64,000 nt of DNA from an uncultured Pelagibacteraceae bacterium (GCA_902566785.1 CACFKI010000003.1:41766-105765), one strand, 5' to 3'; numbered from the stretch's first letter, positions 1-9,077 are shown. Numbers and translations are program-made. Notes: generated by a model not told the origin, from the letters alone.

Positions 1-2
1 AA

Positions 3-125
3 AAAAATTCAAATACTCTTAAAATTGATAAAAATATTTCAGATCTAAAATTCAGGGACTTTTACTACAATCATAAAGAGTATATGAGGCCAATTTCCTT
101 CTCAGAGTTCAAGGATAAATACTAA
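3..125 (+). CDS. C-terminal end of an unidentified protein (partial)
   Basis: An open frame enters from the left edge and runs for 40 codons to a TAA at 123-125. The visible tail is basic and aromatic and contains FRDFYYNHKEYMRPISF. I do not recognise the family from this tail. It reads in the same direction as the guaC homologue that follows 54 bases later. The composition looks protein-like rather than random for such A+T-rich DNA, but the fragment is short, so both its reality and its identity are uncertain. Confidence 0.45.
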   Translation, partial: KNSNTLKIDKNISDLKFRDFYYNHKEYMRPISFSEFKDKY

Positions 126-179
126 ATTCTATCAAATTTAATTTGAATTTTATAATACGCTCTGTATATCTTCACCTTT

Positions 180-1215
180 GTGAGAATAGAAGAAGAACTT
201 AAATTAGATTATTCAGATGTTTTGTTTAGACCTAAACGGAGCACATTAAAAAGTAGAAAAGACGTTAATCTCCTTAGAACATACAAATTTAAATATAGTA
301 AAAATGAGTGGTCAGGAATTCCAATTATGGCTGCAAATATGGATGGTGTTGGAGAACTTGGAATAGCAGATAAATTAAATGAATATGGAATGATAACTTG
401 TTTAACAAAACAACATGACGTTAAAAAAATTAAACAATTTAAAGGTATTAAAAAAATACATCCCAACATTGCATTAAGTGTAGGAATTAAAAAAGGAAGA
501 TTTCGAGAATTTAGATAAAGTTTTAAAAGAATTTGGGTTTTTTAAATTTATTTGTATTGATGTTGCAAACGGTTATTCCGAACATTTTACATCATTTGTT
601 AAATCCATAAGAGATAAATATCCTACGAAAACAATTATTGCTGGGAATGTTGTTACAGCAGATATGACTCAAGAATTAGTACTAAGTGGAGCTGATATAA
701 TTAAAGTTGGCATTGGTCCAGGAAGTGTTTGTACAACAAGAATTCAAACTGGAGTAGGCTACCCACAATTAAGTGCTGTCATGGAGTGCGCTGATGCAGC
801 TCATGGATTAGGTGCACATATAATTGCTGATGGTGGATGCACATGCCCTGGTGATGTTGCAAAAGGTTTTGGTGGAGGTGCTGATTTTGTAATGCTGGGT
901 GGAATGTTAGCTGGACATGATGAAGGGAGAGGCAAGGTAGTAAAAGTAAATGGTTCTAAATATATTGAATTTTATGGTTCCAGTTCAGATGTAGCAAATA
1001 AAAAACATTATGGTGGTTTGTCAGATTATAGGAGCAGTGAAGGAAGAAATGTTAGAGTAAAATATAGAGGTAAAATTAAAGATACAATTTTAAATATTTT
1101 AGGTGGAGTAAGAAGTAGCTGTACATATGTTGGGGCTCCATCATTAAAGCAACTAAGCAAATGTACTACGTTTGTTAGAGTCAGTAAGCAATTTAATGAT
1201 ACATTTACTAAATAA
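180..1215 (+). pseudogene. guaC: GMP reductase, interrupted by a one-base frameshift
   Basis: GMP reductase converts GMP, NADPH to IMP, ammonia in purine salvage. The first part starts at a GTG (180) with MRIEEELKLDYSDVLFRPKR, matching the classic GuaC N-terminus. The second part carries the IMPDH/GMPR active-site loop [11 protein letters not shown] with its catalytic Cys, then the flavour-specific [17 protein letters not shown] and the tail [14 protein letters not shown]. The first frame stops at 516-518. From about 493 the homology continues in another frame without a gap ([15 protein letters not shown], then [14 protein letters not shown]), up to the stop at 1213-1215. Removing one A from the run at 489-494 restores a single frame of about 344 codons, the normal family length. 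Either the gene is freshly inactivated or this is a homopolymer sequencing error. No slippery sequence for a programmed shift is evident. Confidence 0.85.
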
Positions 1216-1269
1216 GTTATTTTTTATTAAATAATAGATATTTAATAATTTTTATGATTTATTTGCGAG

Positions 1270-2241
1270 ATGAATAATCAGAAAATTAATTTAAATCTTC
1301 CTACAAGAGTTCCAAGCTCAATAATCAGTGATTATTTTACTAAAAATTATCAAAAAATTAATACAGAGTTTTTTGAATTTCAATTTGATTGGTTAAATAG
1401 AGCATATGCTGCATTTAAAGATTTTGATAAATATTTAATTTTAGCCTATTTGTTTAGAAAAACTTTTTTTTCATATTCTGAATTATTTAAAGTTATCTCA
1501 TTTGAAAATTTTTTTTCTAACAAAACTTTAGAGGTAGAAAAGTTTAACATTATTGATATCTCAAAGGATTTAATGATTTCAAAGGAAACAACTAGGAGAA
1601 AAATTCTTGAATTCGAGAGAGATGGAATTATTAGTAAGAACAAAAAAATAATTACATTAAATTTTGATGCATTTAATATACACAGACCTGAAGCAAGTAT
1701 TGTATCTTTTTCTAGGCTTTTAGCTTCTATGTCAAAAATTTTATATGATAATAAAGTTTTCAAAAAAACTTATCAAAGAGAATTTTATGTGGAAAAGATT
1801 AAAAAAAAATTTACTCAGATATGGGGTATTTTTTTAGATTATCAAATAAATTATATTGTTTCTAGATCAGCTTTGCTAAAAAATGATATTGAAATGTTTC
1901 ATATTTTTGGTTCGTTGGTTTACAACCAAAACTTATTTATGAAAAAAAATGGAAAATCAAATCATTATAGAGATGAATGGTGGAGGGATATTGTCCACAT
2001 GGGTGACAAAAAAGGTATTAGCGCAATGACAATAAGTGATTTAACAGGCATTCCAAGACCAACTGTTATTAGAAAATTAAAAAAACTTTTAGATGGAAGA
2101 AATGTAATTAAAGATAAAAATAATCTTTATTCGTTTAAAGATGGTCCATTAATGAAGAAATTTAATGATATTAGAATGCAAAATGTAGAAGCGCTCTCAA
2201 ATACTATTTCTAGTATAAATAATATAGTAATCGAAAATTAA
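1270..2241 (+). CDS. DNA-binding protein with two helix-turn-helix regions, role unknown
   Basis: A 323-residue protein with no recognised enzymatic motif. Two stretches look like winged helix-turn-helix segments: one around residues 95-125 (DISKDLMISKETTRRKILEF, followed by a wing-like DGIISKN) and one around residues 252-285 (MTISDLTGIPRPTVIRKLKK, followed by NVIKDKNNLY). The middle is rich in aromatic and basic residues and predicted helical. Its stop overlaps the stop region of the small convergent gene by 4 bases. It is probably a transcriptional regulator, and its neighbour guaC and the catabolic operon further on are candidate targets. The specific role is not known. Confidence 0.6.
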   Translation: MNNQKINLNLPTRVPSSIISDYFTKNYQKINTEFFEFQFDWLNRAYAAFKDFDKYLILAYLFRKTFFSYSELFKVISFENFFSNKTLEVEKFNIIDISKDLMISKETTRRKILEFERDGIISKNKKIITLNFDAFNIHRPEASIVSFSRLLASMSKILYDNKVFKKTYQREFYVEKIKKKFTQIWGIFLDYQINYIVSRSALLKNDIEMFHIFGSLVYNQNLFMKKNGKSNHYRDEWWRDIVHMGDKKGISAMTISDLTGIPRPTVIRKLKKLLDGRNVIKDKNNLYSFKDGPLMKKFNDIRMQNVEALSNTISSINNIVIEN

Positions 2242-2450
2242 ATTGAGATAATAATTCCTGTAACAACAATAACTGCAGCAACTAAACTAAAGAAAATTGT
2301 AGACTCAAGTTTTTCTTTTTTTTGATTTTCTCTTACTTTGTTTAAAAGTGTATTGATATCTACTCTTTTTTTTTGATTTTTTAATGAGTGAAGGTCTCCT
2401 TCATAATTTTGGGTCTCAACTGAATTATTACTGATATGTTCTCCACTCAT
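2238..2450 (-). CDS. Small tail-anchored membrane protein, unknown function
   Basis: From the ATG at 2450 this gives 70 residues: a polar, charged N-terminal part (NYEGDLHSLKNQKKRVD and a Lys/Glu-rich helix) and one C-terminal membrane segment (FFSLVAAVIVVTGIIISI), so a tail-anchored or bitopic topology. A longer frame opens at a TTG at 2504, but its first 18 residues (VGYVCFNWIY) look unlike a protein start, so I chose the ATG. Function unknown. It lies convergent with the HTH gene and 90 bases downstream of the start of the dehydrogenase operon's terminal gene region. Confidence 0.55.
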   Translation of the reverse strand: MSGEHISNNSVETQNYEGDLHSLKNQKKRVDINTLLNKVRENQKKEKLESTIFFSLVAAVIVVTGIIISI

Positions 2451-2541
2451 ATAAATCCAATTAAAGCATACATATCCCACACGGACAATATTTTCTTTGT
2501 CCAAATTGGGTTTGTAAAAAATTATTTGACCAAATTGAGTT

Positions 2542-4980
2542 TTATATAGATTTATAGTCTATTTGATTGAGTTTTTTTGTTAAGTAATTCGCTTTATATT
2601 TAATTTTTTCGATTTCTATTTCTATGTTGCCTTCGTTAAGTTGCGACAAGTTTTCAATGCCTACAAAACCGAAGGCAAGATTTTTTTTGTAATTAAAGGA
2701 ATAGTTAGCTGAAGTTGTTCTTCCTATTATTTTTCCATTTAAATAAATAGGCTCATCGTGCAGCATCAATGGTTTACCTGGTTCGCTGTTTTGTAAAGTT
2801 AGCATCACAAATTGTTTTTTTAGTTTTTTATTTCTAATATCTTGTAAAGCTTTCTTTCCAACAAAATCGATATTTTTTTTATAACTTATTGCAAAATCAA
2901 GTTTGGCCTCATATTGATTTTCCTCTGGCGAAATATCATATCCCCAATGTAAAAATCCACTTTCCATTCTCATAATATCCATTGCATGAACACCGCAGTG
3001 GCTCAATTGATACTTTTTACCAGCATTAACTATTAAATTGTAAATTTCTTTTGCTTTAGACATATCGATATATAATTCATAACCTAGTTCTCCAACATAG
3101 GATAATCTTTGAACCCAAACATTTATATCATTGATTTGAATGTTTTTTCCTATTCCAAACTTGAAATTAGAATTTGAAAAATCATTTTTACTTAAATCAC
3201 TCATCAAGTCTCTACTTTTGGGTCCAAATATACCAAGTGTGCAAAAATCATCTGTTACATCAATTAATTTTGTATTTTCTGAAATATGTTTTTTTATGTG
3301 AAATTTATCTCTTTCTCTGTTGGCTGCTGCCGTAATAATTCTAAAATGATTATCAGCTAAACAAATTACTGTTAGGTCAGTTTCAATACCTCCATCAATA
3401 TTTAACATTTGTGTATAAGTACATTTTCCTATTTCTTTTTTAATGTTAGCTGTACAAATTCTTTGTAAATCTTCATAACAGTTTTCTCCCTTTAGTTCAT
3501 ATTTTGAAAAAGGAGTAAGTTCAAAAAGACCTACATTTTTTCTGGTATTAATAGTTTCATATTCTGCTGAAGGAAACCAATTTTGATAATTATAAGAATA
3601 TTTGTATTCTGGTTTTATCCCGTTTAGAGAATACCACATTGGTCTTTCGTACCCTCCTGATACACCAAAACAGGCTCCCGCATTTTTTAATTCATCATGG
3701 TATGGAACTAATTTTTGATTACGTGATGTTTTATGTTGTTTGAATGGCCAATGCATTCCATATAAATCTCCAAGAGTTTCAGTAATTCTTTCTTTTATAA
3801 ATTTTATTTCTGAATGGAAATTTTGAAATCTTTTAATATCATAAATGAATAAATCCTCATTAATATGACCATTCATTAACCATTCTGCTGTGACTTTGCC
3901 AACTCCCCCGCCACTTCCAATTCCAATACTATTTAAGCCACAACATACAAATAAATTTTTAAAATCAGGAACTTCACCTAATAATGTATTGGTATCAGGT
4001 GTAAAAGATTCAGGGCCTGAAAAAAATTTTCTTATTCCAGCTTTTTCTAAAATTGGAACTCTTTTTAATGCAGCTTCTAAATATGGTTCAAAATGTTCAA
4101 AATTTTCTGGAAATTCTCCATAAGAGAAATCTTCAGGGACTCTGTTTGTTTTATCAAATGCTGGTATTGATTTTCCCTCAAAAATTCCAATTAACATTTT
4201 GCCTGCATCCTCTTTTAAATATAAACTGTCATTAAAATCTCTAAGAACTGGTATATTTTTTGGGAGTTCTTTTATTGGTTCAGTAATTACATAAAAGTGT
4301 TCTGCTGGATATAATGGAATACTAAATCCCATGTCTTCTCCAATTTGCCTTGACCACATACCTGTTGCCAAAACTACATACTCACATTCTATTGTTTTAT
4401 TTTTAACTTTTACACCGGTTACTCTTCCATTTTTTTTTAAAATTTTTTCTACTGGAGATTGTTCAAATATTTTAACACCCTCTTTTCTTGCAGCCTTTGC
4501 TAATAAATTTGTAACTCCAATTGGATCTGCCTGACCATCCCCAGGCATAAAAATTCCACCTAATATATTTTTTTTGTTTATTATCGGATAAGTTTTTTCT
4601 ACATCGTTAGTATCTAATACTTTTACATCAACATCATATAATTGAGCTGTAGTTGCTTGTCTCTTTAGCTCCTGCCATCTACCTTCAGTTGTTGCTATTG
4701 ATAAAGCTCCATTAAGTTTTAGACCACTTGAGAAATCAACTTCCTTTTCAAGCTTTTTGTACAATTCTAATGAATATTTTCTAATTTTTGTTATACCAGC
4801 TGATGGACCTAGTTGACTTACAAGACCAGCTGCGTGCCAAGTTGTACCTGATGTAAGCTGATCTCTTTCTAAAAGAATTATATTTTTCCAACCAAACTTT
4901 GCTAAATGATAAGCAGTTGAGGTTCCAACAACTCCTCCTCCAATTACAACAACTTTTGCCGTATTTGGAATTTCATTCAT
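2542..4980 (-). CDS. FAD-dependent dimethylglycine/sarcosine dehydrogenase-like protein with GcvT domain
   Basis: An 812-residue two-part enzyme of the dimethylglycine/sarcosine dehydrogenase family, which oxidatively demethylates N-methyl glycines and passes the one-carbon unit to tetrahydrofolate. Residues 1-390 form the DAO-type FAD domain with the dinucleotide motif GGGVVG at 14-19 and TTWHAAG, where His49 is the usual covalent FAD attachment site. The remainder (about 400-812) is FAO_M plus a GcvT aminomethyltransferase fold (FELTPFSKYEL, GYELYIDM, MRMESGFLHWGYDI). It is the last gene of a leftward operon behind ald and the SET gene, with no gap after the SET stop. The context suggests glycine betaine or methylated-amine nitrogen use. 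The exact substrate (dimethylglycine, sarcosine or another) cannot be read from the sequence. Confidence 0.85.
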   Translation of the reverse strand: MNEIPNTAKVVVIGGGVVGTSTAYHLAKFGWKNIILLERDQLTSGTTWHAAGLVSQLGPSAGITKIRKYSLELYKKLEKEVDFSSGLKLNGALSIATTEGRWQELKRQATTAQLYDVDVKVLDTNDVEKTYPIINKKNILGGIFMPGDGQADPIGVTNLLAKAARKEGVKIFEQSPVEKILKKNGRVTGVKVKNKTIECEYVVLATGMWSRQIGEDMGFSIPLYPAEHFYVITEPIKELPKNIPVLRDFNDSLYLKEDAGKMLIGIFEGKSIPAFDKTNRVPEDFSYGEFPENFEHFEPYLEAALKRVPILEKAGIRKFFSGPESFTPDTNTLLGEVPDFKNLFVCCGLNSIGIGSGGGVGKVTAEWLMNGHINEDLFIYDIKRFQNFHSEIKFIKERITETLGDLYGMHWPFKQHKTSRNQKLVPYHDELKNAGACFGVSGGYERPMWYSLNGIKPEYKYSYNYQNWFPSAEYETINTRKNVGLFELTPFSKYELKGENCYEDLQRICTANIKKEIGKCTYTQMLNIDGGIETDLTVICLADNHFRIITAAANRERDKFHIKKHISENTKLIDVTDDFCTLGIFGPKSRDLMSDLSKNDFSNSNFKFGIGKNIQINDINVWVQRLSYVGELGYELYIDMSKAKEIYNLIVNAGKKYQLSHCGVHAMDIMRMESGFLHWGYDISPEENQYEAKLDFAISYKKNIDFVGKKALQDIRNKKLKKQFVMLTLQNSEPGKPLMLHDEPIYLNGKIIGRTTSANYSFNYKKNLAFGFVGIENLSQLNEGNIEIEIEKIKYKANYLTKKLNQIDYKSI

Positions 4981-5421
4981 TTAAATCATTTGAATCCCTA
5001 CCCCAGTTTTTGGGTAGGTGTATAAATTGTAATTGGCTGTCAATTCTTCGTTGGCCTTTATGTCTCTTACAGCAACCATAAAGAAATATTTAGCGTCACT
5101 TTTTTCGTGTAGGTTGTAAAATAAATTTTCACCTGTTTTATCTCCATTCTCAAATTTTTTTACTGTTGCATTTAAGTCAATTTTGTCCCCAAATTTCAAC
5201 TTAGGCAACACATCTGATACCATTCTAATTATTGTAGGTTCGTTTGAATGATTATAAAAACCTCCTAATGGTGTTCTAATATATTTATTTTCAAACTGCT
5301 CATCCCTTATATGAGTTATGCCAATAAATGTATTTTTTTTTATATCTACATTAGTGAATAAGCCAAGGCCTTCGATCGGTGAGTTTTTAATCGTTAATCC
5401 ATCTGGAAGTGGTCTATACAT
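4981..5421 (-). CDS. SET-domain protein (putative protein lysine methyltransferase)
   Basis: A 146-residue protein consisting of little more than a SET domain. The start (SPIEGLGLFTNVDIKKNTFI) matches the SET opening GxGxF. The core GGFYNHSNEPT contains the NHS/NH-type SAM and substrate motif, and EELTANYNLYTY matches the closing ELxxDY-like motif. Known SET proteins methylate lysines with S-adenosylmethionine. Here it sits between ald (1-base overlap) and the FAD/GcvT dehydrogenase (no gap), so it is presumably co-transcribed with amino-acid and methylamine catabolism. Whether it modifies one of its operon partners is unknown. No pre- or post-SET cysteine cluster is present. Confidence 0.75.
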   Translation of the reverse strand: MYRPLPDGLTIKNSPIEGLGLFTNVDIKKNTFIGITHIRDEQFENKYIRTPLGGFYNHSNEPTIIRMVSDVLPKLKFGDKIDLNATVKKFENGDKTGENLFYNLHEKSDAKYFFMVAVRDIKANEELTANYNLYTYPKTGVGIQMI

Positions 5422-6536
5422 TATGCAATTACCTCATTAGCTGAAATATACTTATGACCAAAAGTATCCGCAACAGCTTTATGTGTCACATTTCCTTTAC
5501 AAACATTTAATCCAGCTAAGAAGTTTTGATCATCATTTAAGGCTTTTCTATAGCCGTTATTTGCCAATTTAGATAAAAAAGGCAAAGTAGCTTTATTAAG
5601 TGCTAAAGTTGATGTTCGAGGAACTCCACCTGGCATATTAGCTACACAATAATGGACAATGTCGTCAACTATATAAGTCGGTTCAGCATGAGTGGTTGGT
5701 TTACTTGTTTCAACACATCCACCTTGGTCAATCGCTACATCAACAATAACTGATCCTTTTTTCATTAATTTTAACATATCTTTTGTAACAAGTTTTGGTG
5801 CCTCAGCTCCAGGGATTAACACTCCGCCAACCAACAAATCTGCATCTGAAATAAGTTTTTTTAAATCAATATTATCGCTTTGTTGAGGAATTATTTTATT
5901 TCCGAACTTTTCTGTTAATTGCTTTAATCTTTTTTCTGATTTATCAACAATATGAACTTTTGCTTGCATACCTGTTGCTATCTCTGCAGCATTTTCTCCG
6001 ACTACTCCTCCACCTAAAATTACAACAGTTCCCCCTTCTACACCTGGTGCTCCTCCTAACAATACTCCTCGACCTTTTTGATTTTTTTCTAAACAATGCG
6101 CACCTGCTTGAACTGACATTCTTCCTGCTACAGCGCTCATTGGAGCTAACAAAGGTAATCTACCATTATTATCTGTAACTGTCTCATATGCTATGCACAC
6201 AGCCTTAGAATTTATTAAACCCTCTGTTAGTTCTTTAGCGGCAGCTAAATGCAAATAAGTAAAAACGATTTGATTTTCTTTAATCATTTTTACCTCGTTA
6301 GATAATGGCTCTTTAACCTTAACAATTATTTCACTATCACTGAAAATGTCTTGCGCGTCATTAACTATCTTTGCACCTGCTGTTTTGTATTGATCGTTAT
6401 CAAATCCAGCTTCATGTCCTCCATTATTTTCCACTAAAACCTCATGACCACTTGAAACCAACGATTTTACACTGTCGGGAGTAAGGCCTATTCTATTCTC
6501 TTGAGGCTTAATTTCTTTAGGTACGCCAATTTTCAT
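5421..6536 (-). CDS. ald: Alanine dehydrogenase
   Basis: A 371-residue enzyme interconverting L-alanine, NAD+ and water with pyruvate, ammonium and NADH. The N-terminus (MKIGVPKEIKPQENRIGLTP) is the family signature. The Rossmann NAD motif lies in GGGVVGENAAEIATGM, and HYCVANMPGGVPRTST is the conserved C-terminal block. The length is normal. It follows the class III aminotransferase by 6 bases and overlaps the SET gene by 1 base. With a pyruvate-dependent aminotransferase it would form a cycle that regenerates pyruvate and releases ammonium, as in classic taurine degradation (Tpa plus Ald). Confidence 0.95.
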   Translation of the reverse strand: MKIGVPKEIKPQENRIGLTPDSVKSLVSSGHEVLVENNGGHEAGFDNDQYKTAGAKIVNDAQDIFSDSEIIVKVKEPLSNEVKMIKENQIVFTYLHLAAAKELTEGLINSKAVCIAYETVTDNNGRLPLLAPMSAVAGRMSVQAGAHCLEKNQKGRGVLLGGAPGVEGGTVVILGGGVVGENAAEIATGMQAKVHIVDKSEKRLKQLTEKFGNKIIPQQSDNIDLKKLISDADLLVGGVLIPGAEAPKLVTKDMLKLMKKGSVIVDVAIDQGGCVETSKPTTHAEPTYIVDDIVHYCVANMPGGVPRTSTLALNKATLPFLSKLANNGYRKALNDDQNFLAGLNVCKGNVTHKAVADTFGHKYISANEVIA

Positions 6537-6542
6537 TGAAAA

Positions 6543-7889
6543 TTAATTTTTTTTGGATTTTGAATACTTTGTTATACCAGTTCTAAGTTTTTCAATTATT
6601 TCATCAATGTGTTTTTTTTCTGAAATAAACATTGGTGCAATAATTAAACAATCTCCTGTTGCTTTAAAATTAACTCCAACTTCATAACAATGTTTAAAAC
6701 AAGTATATCCTGCCCGACCAGGTTTTTTGTCCATTTTAATATCTATGCCACCCATCATTCCATAACCCCTAATATTATCTACTACATCTATATCTTTTAA
6801 TGAAAATAATGCTTCTTGAAAATAAGATGACATTTCTTTTGCTCTATTAAAAATATCTTCCTTTTCAAAAATATCTTGAACAGCTAAAGCGGCAGCAACT
6901 GATATTGGAATTCCTGAATATGTATAACCATGAAACAATTCTATTGTTCCTGTAGGGGATCCGTCCATAATACCATCGTAAATTTCTTCTTTGCATGCAA
7001 CTACACCCATGGGAACAATTCCATTAGTTGTTGCCTTTGCCATTGTCATTATGTCTGGTGTAACTCCGAATTCTTGTGAACCAAATGCAGAACCCATTCT
7101 TCCCCATCCAGTAATCACTTCATCAAAAATCAAAAGTATTCCATGTTTATCGCAAATCTCTCTTAATCTTTGTAAGTAACCTTTTGGAGGAACTAACGTT
7201 CCTGTTGAACCAGCAACAGGCTCTACTATACATGCAGCAATATTTTCAGCTCCAAAATTTGTGCAAATTCTCTCTAAATCATCTGCTAACTCCATTCCTG
7301 TTTCTGGTTGACCAGAAATAAATTTGTGTTCTGGTAAATGTGTATGTCTCATATGAACAACGCCTGGCATTAATATGCTAGCAAATGTTTTTACATTATT
7401 AATCATTCCACCAACTGAAGTAGCGCCAATATTCATACCGTGATAAGCTCTTTCTCTTCCAACAAATCTAAATCTATTTCCTTCTCCTCTAGCTTTGTGA
7501 TAAGCAACTGCAATTTTTATTGCAGTCTCAACAGCTGTAGATCCACAAATTGTATAAAAAATTCTATTTAAATTTCCTGGAGTGTGCTTAGAAATTCTTG
7601 TAGCCAGTTCAAATGATCCACCAAAACCTTGTTGAAACGGTTGACAATAATCTAAAGTTTCAAGTTGTTTTGTTATTGCATTTATAATTTCTTTTCTTCC
7701 ATGACCCAAAGGATTACAAAACAATCCTGAGCTAGCATCAATTAAGGTTTCTCCATGATGATTTTTCATGTAAACACCTTTTGCCTCAGTAATTAATCTT
7801 GGATTTTCTTTAAATTCTTTATTTGTTGTAAACGGCATCCAATGCTCGTTAAGAGAATTGGGCATTTTGAATTTGTTTTCTGAGCTCAT
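6543..7889 (-). CDS. Class III aminotransferase, probably omega-amino acid (taurine or beta-alanine):pyruvate
   Basis: A 448-residue PLP enzyme of the omega-amino-acid:pyruvate aminotransferase type. FDEVITGWGRMG (255-266) carries the PLP-pyridine Asp, Lys285 in MTMAKATTNG forms the Schiff base, and IELFHGYTYSGIP is the typical C-terminal block. LNEHWMPF near the start is common to beta-alanine and taurine:pyruvate enzymes. It starts the leftward operon with ald and faces tauABC across a 193-base divergent intergenic region. This makes taurine:pyruvate aminotransferase (Tpa), yielding sulfoacetaldehyde and alanine, the favoured reading. Beta-alanine or hypotaurine transamination is also possible, since the subfamilies are close. 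Confidence 0.85.
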   Translation of the reverse strand: MSSENKFKMPNSLNEHWMPFTTNKEFKENPRLITEAKGVYMKNHHGETLIDASSGLFCNPLGHGRKEIINAITKQLETLDYCQPFQQGFGGSFELATRISKHTPGNLNRIFYTICGSTAVETAIKIAVAYHKARGEGNRFRFVGRERAYHGMNIGATSVGGMINNVKTFASILMPGVVHMRHTHLPEHKFISGQPETGMELADDLERICTNFGAENIAACIVEPVAGSTGTLVPPKGYLQRLREICDKHGILLIFDEVITGWGRMGSAFGSQEFGVTPDIMTMAKATTNGIVPMGVVACKEEIYDGIMDGSPTGTIELFHGYTYSGIPISVAAALAVQDIFEKEDIFNRAKEMSSYFQEALFSLKDIDVVDNIRGYGMMGGIDIKMDKKPGRAGYTCFKHCYEVGVNFKATGDCLIIAPMFISEKKHIDEIIEKLRTGITKYSKSKKN

Positions 7890-8013
7890 TTTTTTTAATT
7901 TTATTATCTTTAATTAAATAGACTAATTTTGTGATCCTCTCTATAAAAATCGTAATTATAAACTTCAATTCTAAGTTGTAAATGATTTATTAATAAGAAC
8001 AGTTCAAATAAAT

Positions 8014-8030
8014 GACCATTTACAATGGTC
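8014..8030. promoter_or_regulatory. Perfect 7-3-7 inverted repeat in the divergent aminotransferase/tauA region
   Basis: GACCATT, spacer TAC, AATGGTC. It is the only perfect palindrome seen in the 193-base divergent promoter region, with its right end 53 bases before the tauA start. It has no T tract, so it is unlikely to be a terminator. It may be an operator for a dimeric regulator of the taurine genes, or the stem of a 5' UTR hairpin. No known taurine regulator consensus is matched. Confidence 0.4.
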
Positions 8031-8082
8031 TCAAATTCTAATTAAATTGCGTTTTTAAATTTAAAAAAGAACAGGAGATAAA

Positions 8083-9024
8083 ATGAAAAAAATAATTAGT
8101 TTTATTCTTGGATGTTTTGTTGCACTTAATTTAAGCATTTCAGTTGCTAATTCTGCTGCAAATGAAGTTAGAGTAGCTTATTTTTTAGAATGGCCTAGTC
8201 CAAATCTAGAAGATATGCAGAAAAAAAACTTCGCTAAAGCACTGGGAGTTCCAGTAAAATGGACGAACTTTACTAATGGTGGAGCAATGACTGATGCTAT
8301 GTTAGCAGGAGATATTGATATTTCTTATTCACAAGGTTTAGTTCCATTTATAAATGCTGTAAAATCAAAAGCGCCTATTAAGCTAGTAGACATAGCTATG
8401 GAATATGGAATGGGAGGAACAACTTGTGTTACTTCTAACGCTTCAGGTATTACAAAAGCAAATGCTACTGAACTTGAAGGAAAAAAAGTTGCAGTACCAC
8501 TTGGTACTATGGCTGAATATGTTTTCGATGAAAGTATGAAAGTAGTTGGTGCTGATAGAAGCAAAATGGATATAATTCAAATGGATCCTGAAGAAGGAGC
8601 TGCTGCTTTAGTAAGTGGTGATGTTGTAATGGCATGTCTATTTGGAGGTAACTCGATCAAAGCTGCTACAGCTATTGGATCTAGATTACTTACAGTTCAA
8701 GAAGCTAGAGATGCTGGTATTTTGGGTATAGATATTACATCAGTAACTACTAAGTTTATGAAAGAAAATCCAGGTATGCTTAGAACTTTTATAGAAGTAA
8801 CTCACGAAGCTAATGCTAGATATAAAGCTGGAAAAAGCGATATGAATTCTATGGCTAAAGCTTCAGAAATGAAAGTTGCTGATATGAAAGAAACTTTAAG
8901 TGGCTTTAAATTTCTAACACCAGAGGAAACTAAACAGTCTATGGAAAGTGGAAATCTTAAAGGGTTCTTAGATGGTATGGGAACACCAAAAGGAAATGTA
9001 GATACTAGTTTCTTACCTTTATAA
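8083..9024 (+). CDS. tauA: Taurine-type ABC transporter substrate-binding protein
   Basis: A 313-residue periplasmic binding protein of the TauA/SsuA/NMT1-like family. It begins with a Sec signal peptide (KKIISFILGCFVALNLSI, cleavage near ANSAA). The mature part opens with VRVAYFLEWPSPNLEDMQ and contains the typical GGAMTDAMLAGDIDISYSQG and EGKKVAVPLGTMAEYV segments. A good ribosome-binding site (AGGAG) lies before the ATG. It heads tauABC, with a strong hairpin between it and tauB. Taurine is the most likely ligand by family and by the adjacent aminotransferase/ald operon, though other sulfonates or small amines bind related proteins. Confidence 0.85.
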   Translation: MKKIISFILGCFVALNLSISVANSAANEVRVAYFLEWPSPNLEDMQKKNFAKALGVPVKWTNFTNGGAMTDAMLAGDIDISYSQGLVPFINAVKSKAPIKLVDIAMEYGMGGTTCVTSNASGITKANATELEGKKVAVPLGTMAEYVFDESMKVVGADRSKMDIIQMDPEEGAAALVSGDVVMACLFGGNSIKAATAIGSRLLTVQEARDAGILGIDITSVTTKFMKENPGMLRTFIEVTHEANARYKAGKSDMNSMAKASEMKVADMKETLSGFKFLTPEETKQSMESGNLKGFLDGMGTPKGNVDTSFLPL

Positions 9025-9045
9025 TTTGAAGGTAAATTAGAATTA

Positions 9046-9077
9046 AATAGGCGCCAATTTTTTAATTGGTGCCTATT
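9046..9077 (+). terminator. Hairpin with T tract between tauA and tauB (attenuating terminator)
   Basis: The stem is 14 base pairs: AATAGGCGCCAATT at 9046-9059 pairs with 9064-9077, with one G-U pair, a 4-base loop and a run of eight T. It lies between tauA and the start of tauB at 9111. It probably stops part of the transcription after the binding-protein gene and protects its 3' end, giving more TauA than membrane components. Confidence 0.85.

Noticed and set aside
486..520. Programmed +1 or -1 frameshifting in guaC
   Set aside because: A minus-one shift leads to the wrong frame, and no typical slippery codon, stop context or stimulatory structure is seen. GMP reductase is not known to use recoding.
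2451..2504. Upstream TTG start of the small membrane protein
   Set aside because: The extra 18 residues have no protein-like pattern and no ribosome-binding site; the ATG at 2450 is more reasonable.
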